Assembly (NCBI GenBank): GCA_958352145.1
Contig: CATWNM010000005.1
Span: 16,932-80,931, forward strand
Direction of reading: 5' to 3'
Length of the DNA: 64,000 nucleotides
From: an uncultured Eubacteriales bacterium
GTDB taxonomy: Bacteria; Bacillota; Clostridia; Oscillospirales; CAG-272
Under the pieces are notes generated by a model. That model was not told where the DNA came from, searched no databases, and worked only from the letters and a program-made list of their open reading frames with translations. Below are positions 22,876 through 32,275 of the stretch, in pieces; within the stretch, counting starts at the first letter, position 1; each line of letters opens with the position of its first letter. A program made the position numbers and the translations under genes.

Positions 22876-25412
22876 ATGCATAAATTCATAAAGACGATAG
22901 CCGCGCTGCTGTCTTTAATAACGCTTGCGTCCGTTTTGCCGTTTTATATTTTTGCCGCTTCGAATAGTACGGTCGTTTTGCATCCGTCTATCGCGACGCC
23001 TACGGGCGTTTTAGTAGAAGTGGGCGGCAAGATCAATGGATATACGATTACAAAATAAGCGGCTATGACATTACGGTCGATTTGGGAAAGTATAATGTCA
23101 ATAACAATTCCTTTCGATTGCCCTATGCAAACACTTTGTGGAGCGGCGTCGGCAGCGTAGAGTATATCAGTTGGGCGGGAAGCGGTTCGAATAAAAGAAG
23201 CGAGGGCGCGTCCGCGCTTTTGGCAAATGGAAAAAACACCGCGTATTATTATTTTAAAGCGGATCCTACGTATACATATACTTTGAATTATAATGCGAAC
23301 GGCGGCAGCGGCGCTCCGGCTGATCAATCTGTAAGTACTGCGGACAGCAGCGGTGTATTTACCATCAGCAGCGAGAAGCCGTCAAGACAGGACTATGCGT
23401 TTTTGGGCTGGAGCACCGATAAAAATGCAGATTTGCCGGAGTATGTGTCCGGCGAGGCTATCCGTATTGGCCATGATCTCACAATTTATGCTGTTTGGCA
23501 GAAAATAACGCCTGAAACAAAGACAATTACCTTGACTTACCATGATAATTTCGGTGACAGCGATCACACGGCTACCGAAAGTAAAATAAGTACGCTGAAC
23601 GAATCAAAATGGTCTCCTGTTATTTTTTCTTTGATGGATTATACGGAGATCGACAGTTTTTCCATACCAAGAGACCGGCGCTTTATCGGCTGGAGTGAAA
23701 CGAGAGATGGCGTAATTATCAGCGATTCGCTTTATGCTGTTTCAGAAGATTCGGATGTATACGCCATTTGGGAGGATGTGGAAACTTACACCGTGACGTA
23801 TACGGACGGCACAGGCGGGGAAGAGGTTTTTGCGGATCAGATCACGAGGGAACTGCTTGCAGGCGATGAAACGCCCAAATTTGACGGAACACCGGTACGA
23901 AAAGGATATGTGTTTGCCGGATGGACGCCCGAAGTTGCCGAAAAGGTGACCGGCACGGCGGTGTATACCGCACAGTGGAAAGAAGACCGAAACGGGAACG
24001 GTCAAGCGGACGATGAGGAAGAAACTTACACCGTGACGTATACGGACGGCACAGGCGGGGAAGAGGTTTTTGCGGATCAGATCGCGAAAGGGCTGCTTGC
24101 AGGAGATGAAACACCCAAATTTGCTGGAACACCAAACCGCGACGGGTATGAATTCAAGGGATGGACGCCGGCGATAGCGGAAACGGTAACAGAGGACGCA
24201 ACGTATACGGCGGTTTGGGAAGCCGAAGAGAAAGAATACCGGAAAAAGATCGTATTTAAAGTAGTAAACGGAACATGGGACGGTTATGACAGCGCGGACA
24301 AGGTGCTCTGGCTGACTTTAAAGGATGGAGACGGGAATAACAGTGAGGACGGTACGGCGGCAGCGGAGATTCCGACCGGAATGCAGGCAAACAGCGGATA
24401 TAAAGGCGGCCGCTGGGATCCGGCGCCGGAAAATCCGATTTCAGCGTCGTCGCCTGAAGAATACACGTATAGTTTCAGCAAAAAAACAGGCGGCGGCAGC
24501 AGCACGCTGAAATATACGCTTACGTTTGAAACAAACGGCGGATCAAAAATCAGCAGTATAACGAAATCAAAAAACGCGGTTGTAGAATTGGATGCATATG
24601 AACCGGTCAAAGCGGAGAACGTGTTTGAGGGCTGGTATGCGGATAAAGCGCTGACAGAAGCCGTGACAAGCGTGCGGATCACGGGGCATATGACCGTATA
24701 CGCCAAGTGGTCCGAAATAAACAAAAGACAACCGTCATTACTGACGGATGCGCATGACGCATATATCGTCGGGCGGCAGGACGGTTTGGTTTATCCGGAG
24801 GCCAATATAACAAGAGCGGAAGTCGCGACGATCTTTTTCCGCCTGCTTACCGATGAGGCGCGGAAAGAGAATTATACAAAAGATAACGCATTTCGCGATG
24901 TAGTTACCGGCGATTGGTATAATACGGCCATTTCGACACTTGCCAAACTAAATATTCTCAAGGGCCGGGGTGAAGACCGGTTTGATCCGGATGCGTATAT
25001 CAGCAGAGCGGAGTTTGCGGTAATTGCGGCGCGGTTCAGTGATGCGGCGTATGCGGGTGAAGATATATTTGGCGATATAGCCGGGCACTGGGCAGAGGAA
25101 GAGATTAACAGCGCGGCAGAGTTGGGCTGGGTGATCGGAGACAACGGGCTTTTCCGGCCGAATGATTGTATAACGAGAGCGGAAGCGATGGCGCTTGTCA
25201 ACCGAGTGCTCTGCCGGCAGCCGGAAACGGCGGCGGATATTTTAAGGGAAGATATGGTATGCTGGCCGGATAATTCGGATGAGAATGCCTGGTATTATCT
25301 GATCGTACAGGAGGCTACCAACAGTCATAGCTATGAGATGAAGTCCGACGGCCGGCATGAAAAGTGGGCGCAGTTGAAATCGCCTAGAAACTGGACTGTG
25401 CTGGAAAAATAA
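22876..25412 (+). pseudogene. InlB-repeat/SLH surface protein gene with a frameshift
   Basis: The ATG at 22876 follows AGGAGG by 9 bases and starts a signal peptide (about residues 1-28). The frame closes at TAA 23056-23058, right after an A4 tract (23052-23055). Adding one A restores a continuous frame (TITKISGYDITVDLGKYNV), giving a protein of roughly 845 residues. The body has several InlB B-type (Listeria-Bacteroides) repeats with GWxP/AVW-like ends, two of them nearly identical. Three SLH domains follow near the C-terminus (for example AYIVGRQDGLVYPEANITRAEVATIF split across the first), for binding to cell-wall polymer. It may be a true mutation, slippage or a sequencing error. Expression probably depends on the invertible promoter upstream. 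Confidence 0.82.
23781..24083 (+). repeat. Internal DNA repeat in the surface-protein gene
   Basis: The 63 bases at 23781-23843 recur almost unchanged at 24021-24083 (240-base period), with looser similarity on to about 23960 and 24200. They encode the YTVTYTDGTGGEEVFADQI start of two adjacent InlB-type repeats, a recent tandem duplication. Confidence 0.85.
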
Positions 25413-25462
25413 TTATGCGGCAAAGCGCGGAACGTTTGTCCTGATTTTCCTTCGGCAAAAAA

Positions 25463-25497
25463 GCCTCCGATATGCGGCAGCGCCGCATATCGGAGGC
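25463..25497 (-). terminator. Hairpin terminator, leftward
   Basis: A perfect 16-bp stem (25463-25478 with 25482-25497) with a 3-base loop. On the minus strand it is followed by six T, so it would end transcription of the HTH regulator gene to its right. Confidence 0.75.
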
Positions 25498-25563
25498 AGA
25501 GCCTGCCGGAAAGCCGTTGTTTGTTCGACGGAAAAGCTTGTGATGCGCCCGCCGCAGGAGCGG

Positions 25564-25660
25564 TGTCTGTAAGTTAAAATATGCACAAAGAGCAGTGCGC
25601 GCCCGCTCTTTGTGCATATTTTTATTCTGCGCTCTGTTGCGTATATTTTTCGACAGGTTG
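25564..25660. repeat. Dispersed hairpin element, copy A
   Basis: Contains a perfect 16-bp stem (25578-25593 with 25605-25620) followed by TTTTTATT. Its right end GTATATTTTTCGACAGGTTG matches copy C near 61517-61537, and its left end GTCTGT plus an A-rich stretch resembles copies B and C. It lacks the first hairpin of those copies. Likely also acts as a terminator. Confidence 0.6.
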
Positions 25661-25688
25661 TTTCGGCAGGGAGGTGTTGCGCTCCACT

Positions 25689-26393
25689 TTATCTTTCATA
25701 ATAAATATCTCTCTCGCAATGCGCTTCTCCGGTGATTGTTTTGCAGTGCAGATCCCCTGCGCAGTTTACATCTCCTCGAATATTCAAGCAGGTTACATCG
25801 CCGCCTGCGTCAAGGTCGCCTTCAATGTTTCCGCAGTTTACGTCGCCGCTTGTGTCAAGATTGCCCCCAATATTTCCGCAGTTTACGTCGCCGTTGGCGC
25901 TGAGTTTGGATCCGACGTTGCCGCAGTTTACATTGCCGTCGGCGCTGAGATTTCCACCGATGTTTTTGCAGTTTACAGCGTTGCCGGCGCGGATAGTTCC
26001 GGTAATGTCTCCGTTGATATCTGCGCAGCCCCAGATTTCTATCTGCAGCGTAAAACCTTCTGCGGCGTCGGCCGCCAGCGGAATATATTCTTTCGGGGTG
26101 CAATTATCGCACCGCAAAAGCGTTCTGCCGCGGTATTGCAGCACGCGGAGCACGCCGTCGTCCGGAAGTTCGTCCCAGCCGTCCTTTGCCGACTCACGCC
26201 CGAGCAGAAAATCTACGGATGTATGAAACAAATCCGCGATACCCATGAGTTGCCGCACCTCCGGGTAGCAAAGATTGGTTTCCCATTTGCTGACTGCTTG
26301 TACCGAGACGCCGCAGTTTTCAGCCAGTTGTTCCTGACTTAGGCCGGCACTTTTCCGTCTTTCGCGTAGTCTGTCGCCGAATGTTGTTGACAT
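25689..26393 (-). CDS. XRE-type regulator with beta-solenoid repeat tail
   Basis: The N-terminal 65 residues form a Cro/CI-type helix-turn-helix (LRERRKSAGLSQEQLAENCG, then SVQAVSKWE). The middle region has an isolated Cys pair, and residues about 135-230 consist of repeats of roughly 20 residues of the form GxVNCGNIGGNLxAxGD, a bactofilin-like or right-handed beta-solenoid pattern with a Cys at a fixed place in each turn. The Cys ladder could bind metal or sense oxidation (inference). It is divergent from the lipoprotein gene at 26634, which may be a target. The 234 residues have no membrane segment. Confidence 0.85.
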   Translation of the reverse strand: MSTTFGDRLRERRKSAGLSQEQLAENCGVSVQAVSKWETNLCYPEVRQLMGIADLFHTSVDFLLGRESAKDGWDELPDDGVLRVLQYRGRTLLRCDNCTPKEYIPLAADAAEGFTLQIEIWGCADINGDITGTIRAGNAVNCKNIGGNLSADGNVNCGNVGSKLSANGDVNCGNIGGNLDTSGDVNCGNIEGDLDAGGDVTCLNIRGDVNCAGDLHCKTITGEAHCERDIYYER

Positions 26394-26523
26394 AAATTTC
26401 CCTCCGTGTTTTTTGTGTTCCGATCGGTTATTTACAGTATAGCATGGTTTTTACAGAATAACCAGCAACTTTTTGTAGAATTTTATAATTTTTTTCAACT
26501 TTAGGTTGAATTAATTGCCTCAG

Positions 26524-26552
26524 TTGATAAATACTTGCCGGTGTGCTATACT
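26524..26552 (+). promoter_or_regulatory. Promoter for the lipoprotein gene
   Basis: TTGATA (26524-26529), a 17-base spacer and TATACT (26547-26552), in the divergent space next to the HTH regulator. Confidence 0.65.
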
Positions 26553-26633
26553 TTATACAAACGGTGCTGTAATTTGAGTCATATTGGTTTGATTTGGATC
26601 GAACTGCGCGCGTTGGATAAGGAGGATTTTATT

Positions 26634-27494
26634 ATGGCAGCAAACAACTGTAAAAACAGAATTGTTCTTGCCGCTTTGACGGTTCTTGTATCCTTTTTCT
26701 CAGCCGGATGCTCGTTTGCCGGACAAAAAGAGCCGCAAGCAACGTTTCCGGAATCCCGTTTATATCAGGAGGGGCTTTATCTTCTGTGTGACAACGGCGC
26801 GCATCTGATCGTAATCGACGATTCCGGACCGTGCGTGATGAGACCGGGGAATGATTTGGTTGCGTTTGACCATCTGACTGCCGGTGATCGCATTCGCGTA
26901 GAAATGGGCCCGGCCGATGAGTCGTACCCGATGCAGGCGACGGTGTATGGGATTGAAAAACTGAGCGACGGCGAATTTTTCGATATTGATGCGGACACGC
27001 TGGCGTCTCTTGCGGAGATGGGGTGGATCGAAGACTGGAAAAATTTTGATCCGGATGCGTTTGGTGCATATATTCCGAATGAAAGTGCGCAGGTTTTATT
27101 CTACTATAAAATTCCTACGAGCCGGATTTACCTGTATTTTTGCTTGATACGGCAGCGAACGCCGGAGGGAAACTGCGATATGGAGGCGCCGGCGCGGGAT
27201 TTTGCGGTATATTATACGGACGACGGCGGAGTATCCATTGGCAGGCTCTCGCTTAAATTGCCTAACGATCTTGCGTATGACTCCATACGTCCGATCTACG
27301 CCGGGCCGGGTGCGGGCAGCGGGGAATGCGAGTTTATTTTGGAAATGAAAAACGGCGGCGATACGTTTTATGTTTCATTTAATAATTTTTCGTACACGGG
27401 CGAAGCGGACTTTATGGAATTTAACTATGCCGGCGTTATGCCGGAAGAAACAGTAAACGAATACCGGCAATGGAATCCGGATCTGTTTCATTGA
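26634..27494 (+). CDS. Hypothetical lipoprotein
   Basis: A 286-residue exported protein not assigned to a family. The signal peptide ends in a plausible lipobox (SAGC, about residue 25). The mature part begins with a small beta-rich region (LYLLCDNGAHLIVIDD) like an OB-fold, including DHLTAGDRIRVEMG, and continues to an acidic C-terminus. The ATG at 26634 follows AAGGAGG; a longer frame upstream lacks a start signal. Its neighbour, the divergent XRE regulator, is the only functional hint. Confidence 0.7.
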   Translation: MAANNCKNRIVLAALTVLVSFFSAGCSFAGQKEPQATFPESRLYQEGLYLLCDNGAHLIVIDDSGPCVMRPGNDLVAFDHLTAGDRIRVEMGPADESYPMQATVYGIEKLSDGEFFDIDADTLASLAEMGWIEDWKNFDPDAFGAYIPNESAQVLFYYKIPTSRIYLYFCLIRQRTPEGNCDMEAPARDFAVYYTDDGGVSIGRLSLKLPNDLAYDSIRPIYAGPGAGSGECEFILEMKNGGDTFYVSFNNFSYTGEADFMEFNYAGVMPEETVNEYRQWNPDLFH

Positions 27495-27504
27495 GATAAA
27501 TATT

Positions 27505-27543
27505 CAGCGGCTGCCAGCACGTTTTCGCGCTGACAGCCGCTTG
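27505..27543. terminator. Hairpin between convergent genes
   Basis: AGCGGCTG (27506-27513) pairs with CAGCCGCT (27534-27541), with an inner CAGC/GCTG stem and a TTTT loop. It lies between the lipoprotein and sulfatase genes. Confidence 0.6.
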
Positions 27544-27584
27544 AGTCTGTCAAAGAACTTATGTATACGCTTTCGGCAGTCTGC

Positions 27585-29099
27585 TTACATCAGCGTCGCT
27601 TTGGAAAGAAAATCCTGTTTTTTGTGGTAGCGGTGCATCGGCATGGGATCGCGCGTATGCGCCATGCGGTCGCAGAGCAGTTCCAGCATGCGGAAACGCA
27701 CCTCCGCCATGGACGGGTCGTCGTAGAGATTCTTCGTTTCCGTAGGATCGGTGTTCAGGTCGTACAATTCCCCGTGAACGGCGCCTTCGCAGTAGCGTGC
27801 GGGGAGGGCGTGAATCTTTGTCAGTTTGTACCGGCCGTCAAACACCATGGAACTGTATGTATCCGGTTCGGCGTCCGGCGTATCGGCGTAGATTTCGGAA
27901 AATACGCTGTCGCGGAAATGGTCGAGGGGGGCTTCTCCGGTAAGCAGTCTCAGCATGGAATATCCCTGCATGCCGGGGCAAGGGGGCAGCCCGCATGCTT
28001 CCAAAAGCGTCGGGGCGATGTCAAGCAGTTCCACCAGCGCCTCGCAGGTGACGCCCTCCAAAAAGCTGTCCGGGCGGGAGATAATCAGCGGAACACGAAT
28101 GCCGCTTTCGTAAAAATACGGTCCTTTCAGATACACGCCGTGGTCGCCGAGACTTTCGCCATGGTCAGAATGGAAAATGACGATCGTGTTTTCAAGCTGT
28201 CCCGTCTTGCGTAAAGATTCCAGCATTCGGCCGACCTGCACGTCGATAAAGTCGCACATGGCGTAATAGGCGGCGCGGAGCATTCGGTGATCTCGCTCGG
28301 TCATTTCATCGTAGACAAAATAATCTTTTTTGCCGTAAGCGCCGTAGTGATTTCGGGTTTGTATAGGCGATTTGCACGTCAGTTCCCCGACGGTGTAGTC
28401 GGGCATTGGCAGTTGATCCAGGATGGGAAGATAGCGCTCAAGGTATTCCGGAGGGGGATCGAAAGAGTGGTGCGGGTCATAGCAGTTGAAAGAAAATAGC
28501 CACGGGCGGTCAAAATGGCTTGCGCTCTCCATGAACTCGATGGCGCGGTCGGCGCACCACTTCGTGTGGTGGTATTCGGCTGGCATACCTTGGCGGACAT
28601 ATTTGCAGTCCGGGCGCGGCGGAGCTTTGTAGGATTTGCCGCAGGCGCTCAGCCAGAGGGAATATCCGTTTGTAGGCCATCGGTAACCGGGCTCATGGCT
28701 CCATGCGAAATAGTCGTATCCGTCGTTGATGCGGTGTTCCATTACCGGCGTTACGGCCGGATTGCCGATGCCGAGGTGCAGCTTTCCACAAAGACCGCAA
28801 GTATAGCCCGCATCGTCGCGAAGACGGCGCGGAATCAGATACTCGGCCTCACTGGCGCGCATATCCTGCCCGTTATAGCGCACGCCGCAGGTGTTTGGAT
28901 ACCGTCCGGTCAAAAATGAGGCGCGGCTGGGCATACAGACGGGACTTTGCGCGTAGGCGTTGGTAAAACGGATGCCGTGCGTCGCAAGGCTATCGATATT
29001 CGGCGTGCGGACAAAGGGATTCCCGTAGCAGCCGAGCGTTTCGGTGCGCTGCTGGTCCGTGCATATCCACAGAATATTCGGGCGCTTGTTTTGTTCCAT
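27585..29099 (-). CDS. Sulfatase (type I, formylglycine-dependent)
   Basis: Hydrolyses sulfate esters, probably from sulfated glycans or mucin-derived sugars. The signature CMPSR lies at residues 55-59, followed by ASFLTGRYP; Cys55 is the residue converted to formylglycine by an anaerobic sulfatase-maturating enzyme. The metal-binding segments ICTDQQR (12-18) and FHSDHGESLGDHG (about 310) are present. The start at 29099 follows AAAGGAAG; seven further upstream codons have no signal. No signal peptide is seen, so it is probably cytosolic. No maturase gene is in the window. Confidence 0.93.
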   Translation of the reverse strand: MEQNKRPNILWICTDQQRTETLGCYGNPFVRTPNIDSLATHGIRFTNAYAQSPVCMPSRASFLTGRYPNTCGVRYNGQDMRASEAEYLIPRRLRDDAGYTCGLCGKLHLGIGNPAVTPVMEHRINDGYDYFAWSHEPGYRWPTNGYSLWLSACGKSYKAPPRPDCKYVRQGMPAEYHHTKWCADRAIEFMESASHFDRPWLFSFNCYDPHHSFDPPPEYLERYLPILDQLPMPDYTVGELTCKSPIQTRNHYGAYGKKDYFVYDEMTERDHRMLRAAYYAMCDFIDVQVGRMLESLRKTGQLENTIVIFHSDHGESLGDHGVYLKGPYFYESGIRVPLIISRPDSFLEGVTCEALVELLDIAPTLLEACGLPPCPGMQGYSMLRLLTGEAPLDHFRDSVFSEIYADTPDAEPDTYSSMVFDGRYKLTKIHALPARYCEGAVHGELYDLNTDPTETKNLYDDPSMAEVRFRMLELLCDRMAHTRDPMPMHRYHKKQDFLSKATLM

Positions 29100-29238
29100 T
29101 GGAGACTTCCTTTCCAACAATCAAATTTCTGTAATCTATTATAACAGAAATTTTTAGAGATGTTGGATAAAAATTCGAGTATTTTTTCATCTACTTTTTA
29201 TACTTTGCACGATTTAAGATATGTACGCAAATCAAATC

Positions 29239-29275
29239 AGCGGCTGCAAACGGGTTTTCGGCGTGTACAGCCGCT
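29239..29275 (-). terminator. Hairpin after the YitT gene
   Basis: AGCGGCTG (29239-29246) pairs with CAGCCGCT (29268-29275), the same arms as the hairpin at 27505-27543. On the minus strand it follows the YitT stop. Confidence 0.5.
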
Positions 29276-29301
29276 TTGTTCACTGCAGATTTTTTTGTTG
29301 T

Positions 29302-30171
29302 TTAAAGTTCGTCCGTATACTGGCTTTTATAGCCTTTGCCGAAAATCTCGGTCGCGCTGGAAACGATAATAAACGCGGCGGGATCGGTGTTCTTGACGAC
29401 ATCGCGTATTTTGGGGAAAGTGTGCTTCTTGGCCACACACAGCATGACGTCCTTATGTTTCTGTGAGTATGCGCCTTCGCCGGAGAGCAGCGTTATGCCC
29501 ACCTGCATGGAGGAAATGATTTTTTTCGTGATTTCTGTGGATTTGTCGCTGATGATAAAGACAAGCTTCGCGCTGTCGCCGCCGTAGAGGATCCTATCCA
29601 AAAAGAAGCTGGCCGTTACCATCGCGATCGCCGAGTATATGGTCGTTTCGAAATCGCCGAAGACGAAAAATGTAGAGGCGACGACGGCGGAATTGAAAAT
29701 CAAAAGCATGCCGCCGGTTCGAATATGGCGGTATTTTTGCCGCAAAAATTTAATGAGGATGTCTGCGCCGCCCGTGCAGCCTCCGGCGCGGAAAACGGTG
29801 CCGAGGCCGAGCGCGTCTAAAAACGCGCCGCAGACCGCAATGACAATCATGTCGTCGGTCAGCGGGAGCACGTGCGCGGCGAGCGGCTCTAAGAGGTTCA
29901 TGAGCACGGAGGAGAGTCCGGTAGCATAGATCGTCAGAAAAACAAATTTTTTTCCAAATTTCAGAAGCGCGAGAATGAAGAGTGGAATATTCAGAAGCAG
30001 AATCAGCGTACCGGTCGGAAGATTGGTCACATGGCTGATGATGATGGCGATGCCGGCCAATCCGCCGGGCGCGATCGACGCTGGATCATAGAAAAAAACG
30101 ATGGACAGGGCATAGACCAGTGCGCCGAGCGTGACGGCCAAAATGCTTTTAAAAATGTCGGTTCGTTTCAT
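29302..30171 (-). CDS. YitT family membrane protein (DUF161 plus DUF2179)
   Basis: An inner-membrane protein of unknown transport function. Five or so transmembrane helices (residues about 8-200) include the conserved IAPGGLAGIAIIISH and GCTGGADIL segments of DUF161. The C-terminal soluble DUF2179 domain contains GEGAYSQKHKDVMLCVAKKHTFP. I start it at the ATG at 30171 behind AAGGAG; the open frame extends far upstream without membrane-like sequence and overlaps the promoter. The 289-residue length is typical. Confidence 0.9.
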   Translation of the reverse strand: MKRTDIFKSILAVTLGALVYALSIVFFYDPASIAPGGLAGIAIIISHVTNLPTGTLILLLNIPLFILALLKFGKKFVFLTIYATGLSSVLMNLLEPLAAHVLPLTDDMIVIAVCGAFLDALGLGTVFRAGGCTGGADILIKFLRQKYRHIRTGGMLLIFNSAVVASTFFVFGDFETTIYSAIAMVTASFFLDRILYGGDSAKLVFIISDKSTEITKKIISSMQVGITLLSGEGAYSQKHKDVMLCVAKKHTFPKIRDVVKNTDPAAFIIVSSATEIFGKGYKSQYTDEL

Positions 30172-30212
30172 GTTTGCATCGATCTCCTTAAGACAGTCTA
30201 TTTTCTGAGTGT

Positions 30213-30241
30213 AGTATACCCCAAGTTCTTCATTCGGTAAA
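30213..30241 (-). promoter_or_regulatory. Promoter for the YitT gene
   Basis: On the minus strand TTTACC (30236-30241), a 17-base spacer and TATACT (30213-30218), about 40 bases before the start. Confidence 0.6.
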
Positions 30242-30301
30242 GCATTTTTTCGAAAAAGGTTGTAAAAACGGCAGCAACATGCTAAAATCAGCAGGGAGTT
30301 G

Positions 30302-31261
30302 ATGATTTTGTTTTGGACGGTTGTGACTGCGGCGCTTTTTTTGGTTCTTTTTTTGCTGCTTTTGATTTTGCTTCTGGTTAGCCGTGCGCTTTTTCGGATG
30401 GGGATTGAACGAAAAGGGAATTTTAGTTCCGGTTCCGGCAATTTTGCACAACAGCTTGCCGCGCATAAAGAAATGCTTTCGCGTGGGGAGGCTTTGTATG
30501 AAAGCTTAGAAAAAATTCCGGTGGAGATCCGCAGTTTTGACGGACTTTGGCTGCGCGGCCATGCCATTTGTACCGGGGAAAGCAAAAAAACGGTGATTCT
30601 CGTTCATGGGTACCGGTCGTCCGGTATCCGCGACTTTTCCGGGATCATTCCGTTTTACTGGGATGCGGGCTTCAATATTTTGCTGATCGATCAGCGGGCG
30701 CATGGTGAAAGTGAAGGAGATTACATCACATTCGGCGTGCGGGAGCGGCGGGACGTTCTCAGTTGGGCGCGTTTTGCCGTGGAATTTTTCGGTGCGGATC
30801 ATTCGCTGATTTTGGACGGGATTTCGATGGGGGCTACTTCCGTATTGATGGCCTGCGCGCTCGAACTGCCGGCGCAGGTGCGCGGGATTGTCGCAGACAG
30901 CGGCTTTGTCTCTCCGCATGATATTTTTTCGAGCGTGCTGAAAAACCAATTTCATCTGGGAACATTTCCGCTGTTGAATATGACGGAACGCTTGGCAGCA
31001 CGCCGCGCGGGTTTTCGTTTTGGCGAGGCGTCAACGCTTACGGCGATGGCGTCGAACGCCATTCCGGTTTTGTTTGTGCATGGAGGCGCGGATGATTTTG
31101 TGCCGGTGGAAATGACGCTGGCTTCTTATGAAGCTTGTTCCGCGACAAAGGCGCTGGTGATTGTGCCAGGCGCGGCGCACGCATGCGGATATCTGATCGA
31201 CCCTGTGCGTTGCGAGACCGCATTGCGGGAATTTTTTGGCCGCATTTTTAAAAATGAATAA
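30302..31261 (+). CDS. Membrane-anchored alpha/beta hydrolase
   Basis: A 319-residue serine hydrolase with an N-terminal transmembrane helix (about residues 4-28). The fold signature includes VILVHGYRSSG, the nucleophile elbow DGISMGATS (Ser near 176), an acid residue in FVHGGADDFVP and His in PGAAHACGY, so the triad is complete. This matches the family of membrane-bound alpha/beta hydrolases with broad or unknown esterase function. AGGGAG lies 3 bases before an in-frame TTG at 30299 and 5-6 before the ATG I use. Confidence 0.85.
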   Translation: MILFWTVVTAALFLVLFLLLLILLLVSRALFRMGIERKGNFSSGSGNFAQQLAAHKEMLSRGEALYESLEKIPVEIRSFDGLWLRGHAICTGESKKTVILVHGYRSSGIRDFSGIIPFYWDAGFNILLIDQRAHGESEGDYITFGVRERRDVLSWARFAVEFFGADHSLILDGISMGATSVLMACALELPAQVRGIVADSGFVSPHDIFSSVLKNQFHLGTFPLLNMTERLAARRAGFRFGEASTLTAMASNAIPVLFVHGGADDFVPVEMTLASYEACSATKALVIVPGAAHACGYLIDPVRCETALREFFGRIFKNE

Positions 31262-31280
31262 GAATTGCCACCTTTGCGGA

Positions 31281-31328
31281 AAATCCTGCAAAAACTGCCC
31301 TGCAGAAGACTTTTTTTGCAGGATTTTT
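31281..31328 (+). terminator. Terminator after the hydrolase gene
   Basis: AAATCCTGCAAAAA (31281-31294) pairs with TTTTTGCAGGATTT (31313-31326), with a second CTGC/GCAG pairing inside, followed by T residues. Confidence 0.75.
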
Positions 31329-31329
31329 G

Positions 31330-31357
31330 TTGACTTCCTGCAATATTGTGGTATACT
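31330..31357 (+). promoter_or_regulatory. Promoter of the rpiR-cmk-ispH operon
   Basis: TTGACT (31330-31335), a 16-base spacer and TATACT (31352-31357), 54 bases before the RpiR start. Confidence 0.6.
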
Positions 31358-31411
31358 GATTTGTGGCTGAAGCAACTTACATCATCAACATGAATTGAAA
31401 AGAGATAGAAT

Positions 31412-32275
31412 ATGAGAAAAGATCTGATCCGTGAGATCGAGGAGCTTCTCCCGACGTTCTCCAAAGGCCAGAAAACAATCGCGAATTATCTGATTCATAA
31501 TTATGATAAAGCGGCTTATTTGACGGCTTCGAAACTAGGGCGGGAAGTCGGCGTTTCGGAGTCCACGGTAGTGCGCTTTGCGATAGAACTCGGCTTCGAC
31601 GGCTATCCGGGGCTGCAACATACTTTGCAGGAAATTATCCGTACGCGGCTTACGACCAAGCAGCGTATGGAAGTGACCAATACGCGTATCGGAAACGGCG
31701 ATATTCTGAACAGCGTTTTGGAATCGGATATCGACAATATCCGCCGGACGCTGGACGAGATCAGCCATGCGGATTTTTCGGAGGCTGTGCGCAAGATCAT
31801 CGGCGCGAAGAATATCTATATTATCGGTATGCGTTCCTCAAGCGCGCTGGCTAGTTTTCTGACGCATTATTTCCGTTTGATGTTCGATAACGTGCGGCTG
31901 GTTCAGACCACCAGCGGCAGCGAGATGTTTGAACATATATTCCGGATCAATAAAGACGACGTAATGATCGCGATCAGCTTCCCGCGCTACAGTGCGCGGC
32001 TGATTAATGCGGTCACATATGCCAAGGAGCAGGGGACCAATGTCATTGCGGTGACCGATAGCAAACTTTCCCCGATTGCCCCGTATGCCAGTCAGATTTT
32101 GGTATGCCGGAGCGATATGGCCTCCATTGTGGATTCGTTTGTAGCGCCGCTCAGTATCCTGAACGCGCTGGTGGTGGCTATTGCGAAAGAAATACAGCCG
32201 GAACTAAACGTAGTGTTTGACAAACTGGAGCGAATCTGGGACGAATATAACGCATACGCCAAGGTGCACGAATAA
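31412..32275 (+). CDS. MurR/RpiR family transcriptional regulator
   Basis: A sugar-phosphate-responsive repressor or activator. The N-terminal HTH_6 domain (residues 1-77) contains ASKLGREVGVSESTVVRFAIELGF. The C-terminal SIS domain (about 105-250) contains KNIYIIGMRSSSALASF and AISFPRYSARLINAV, where a phosphosugar ligand would bind. The 287-residue length is standard. Its last base overlaps the first base of the BaiN-like flavoprotein gene, implying coupling. The ligand is not predictable from the neighbours, which are housekeeping genes. Confidence 0.92.
   Translation: MRKDLIREIEELLPTFSKGQKTIANYLIHNYDKAAYLTASKLGREVGVSESTVVRFAIELGFDGYPGLQHTLQEIIRTRLTTKQRMEVTNTRIGNGDILNSVLESDIDNIRRTLDEISHADFSEAVRKIIGAKNIYIIGMRSSSALASFLTHYFRLMFDNVRLVQTTSGSEMFEHIFRINKDDVMIAISFPRYSARLINAVTYAKEQGTNVIAVTDSKLSPIAPYASQILVCRSDMASIVDSFVAPLSILNALVVAIAKEIQPELNVVFDKLERIWDEYNAYAKVHE

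Noticed and set aside
23041..23060. Programmed -1 frameshift at ACAAAATAA
   Set aside because: Only the A-site codon can re-pair after slipping; the P-site cannot, and no stimulatory hairpin was obvious. A simple one-base loss explains it better.
23781..24083. CRISPR-like repeats
   Set aside because: Only two long copies inside a protein-coding repeat; no short repeat-spacer pattern.
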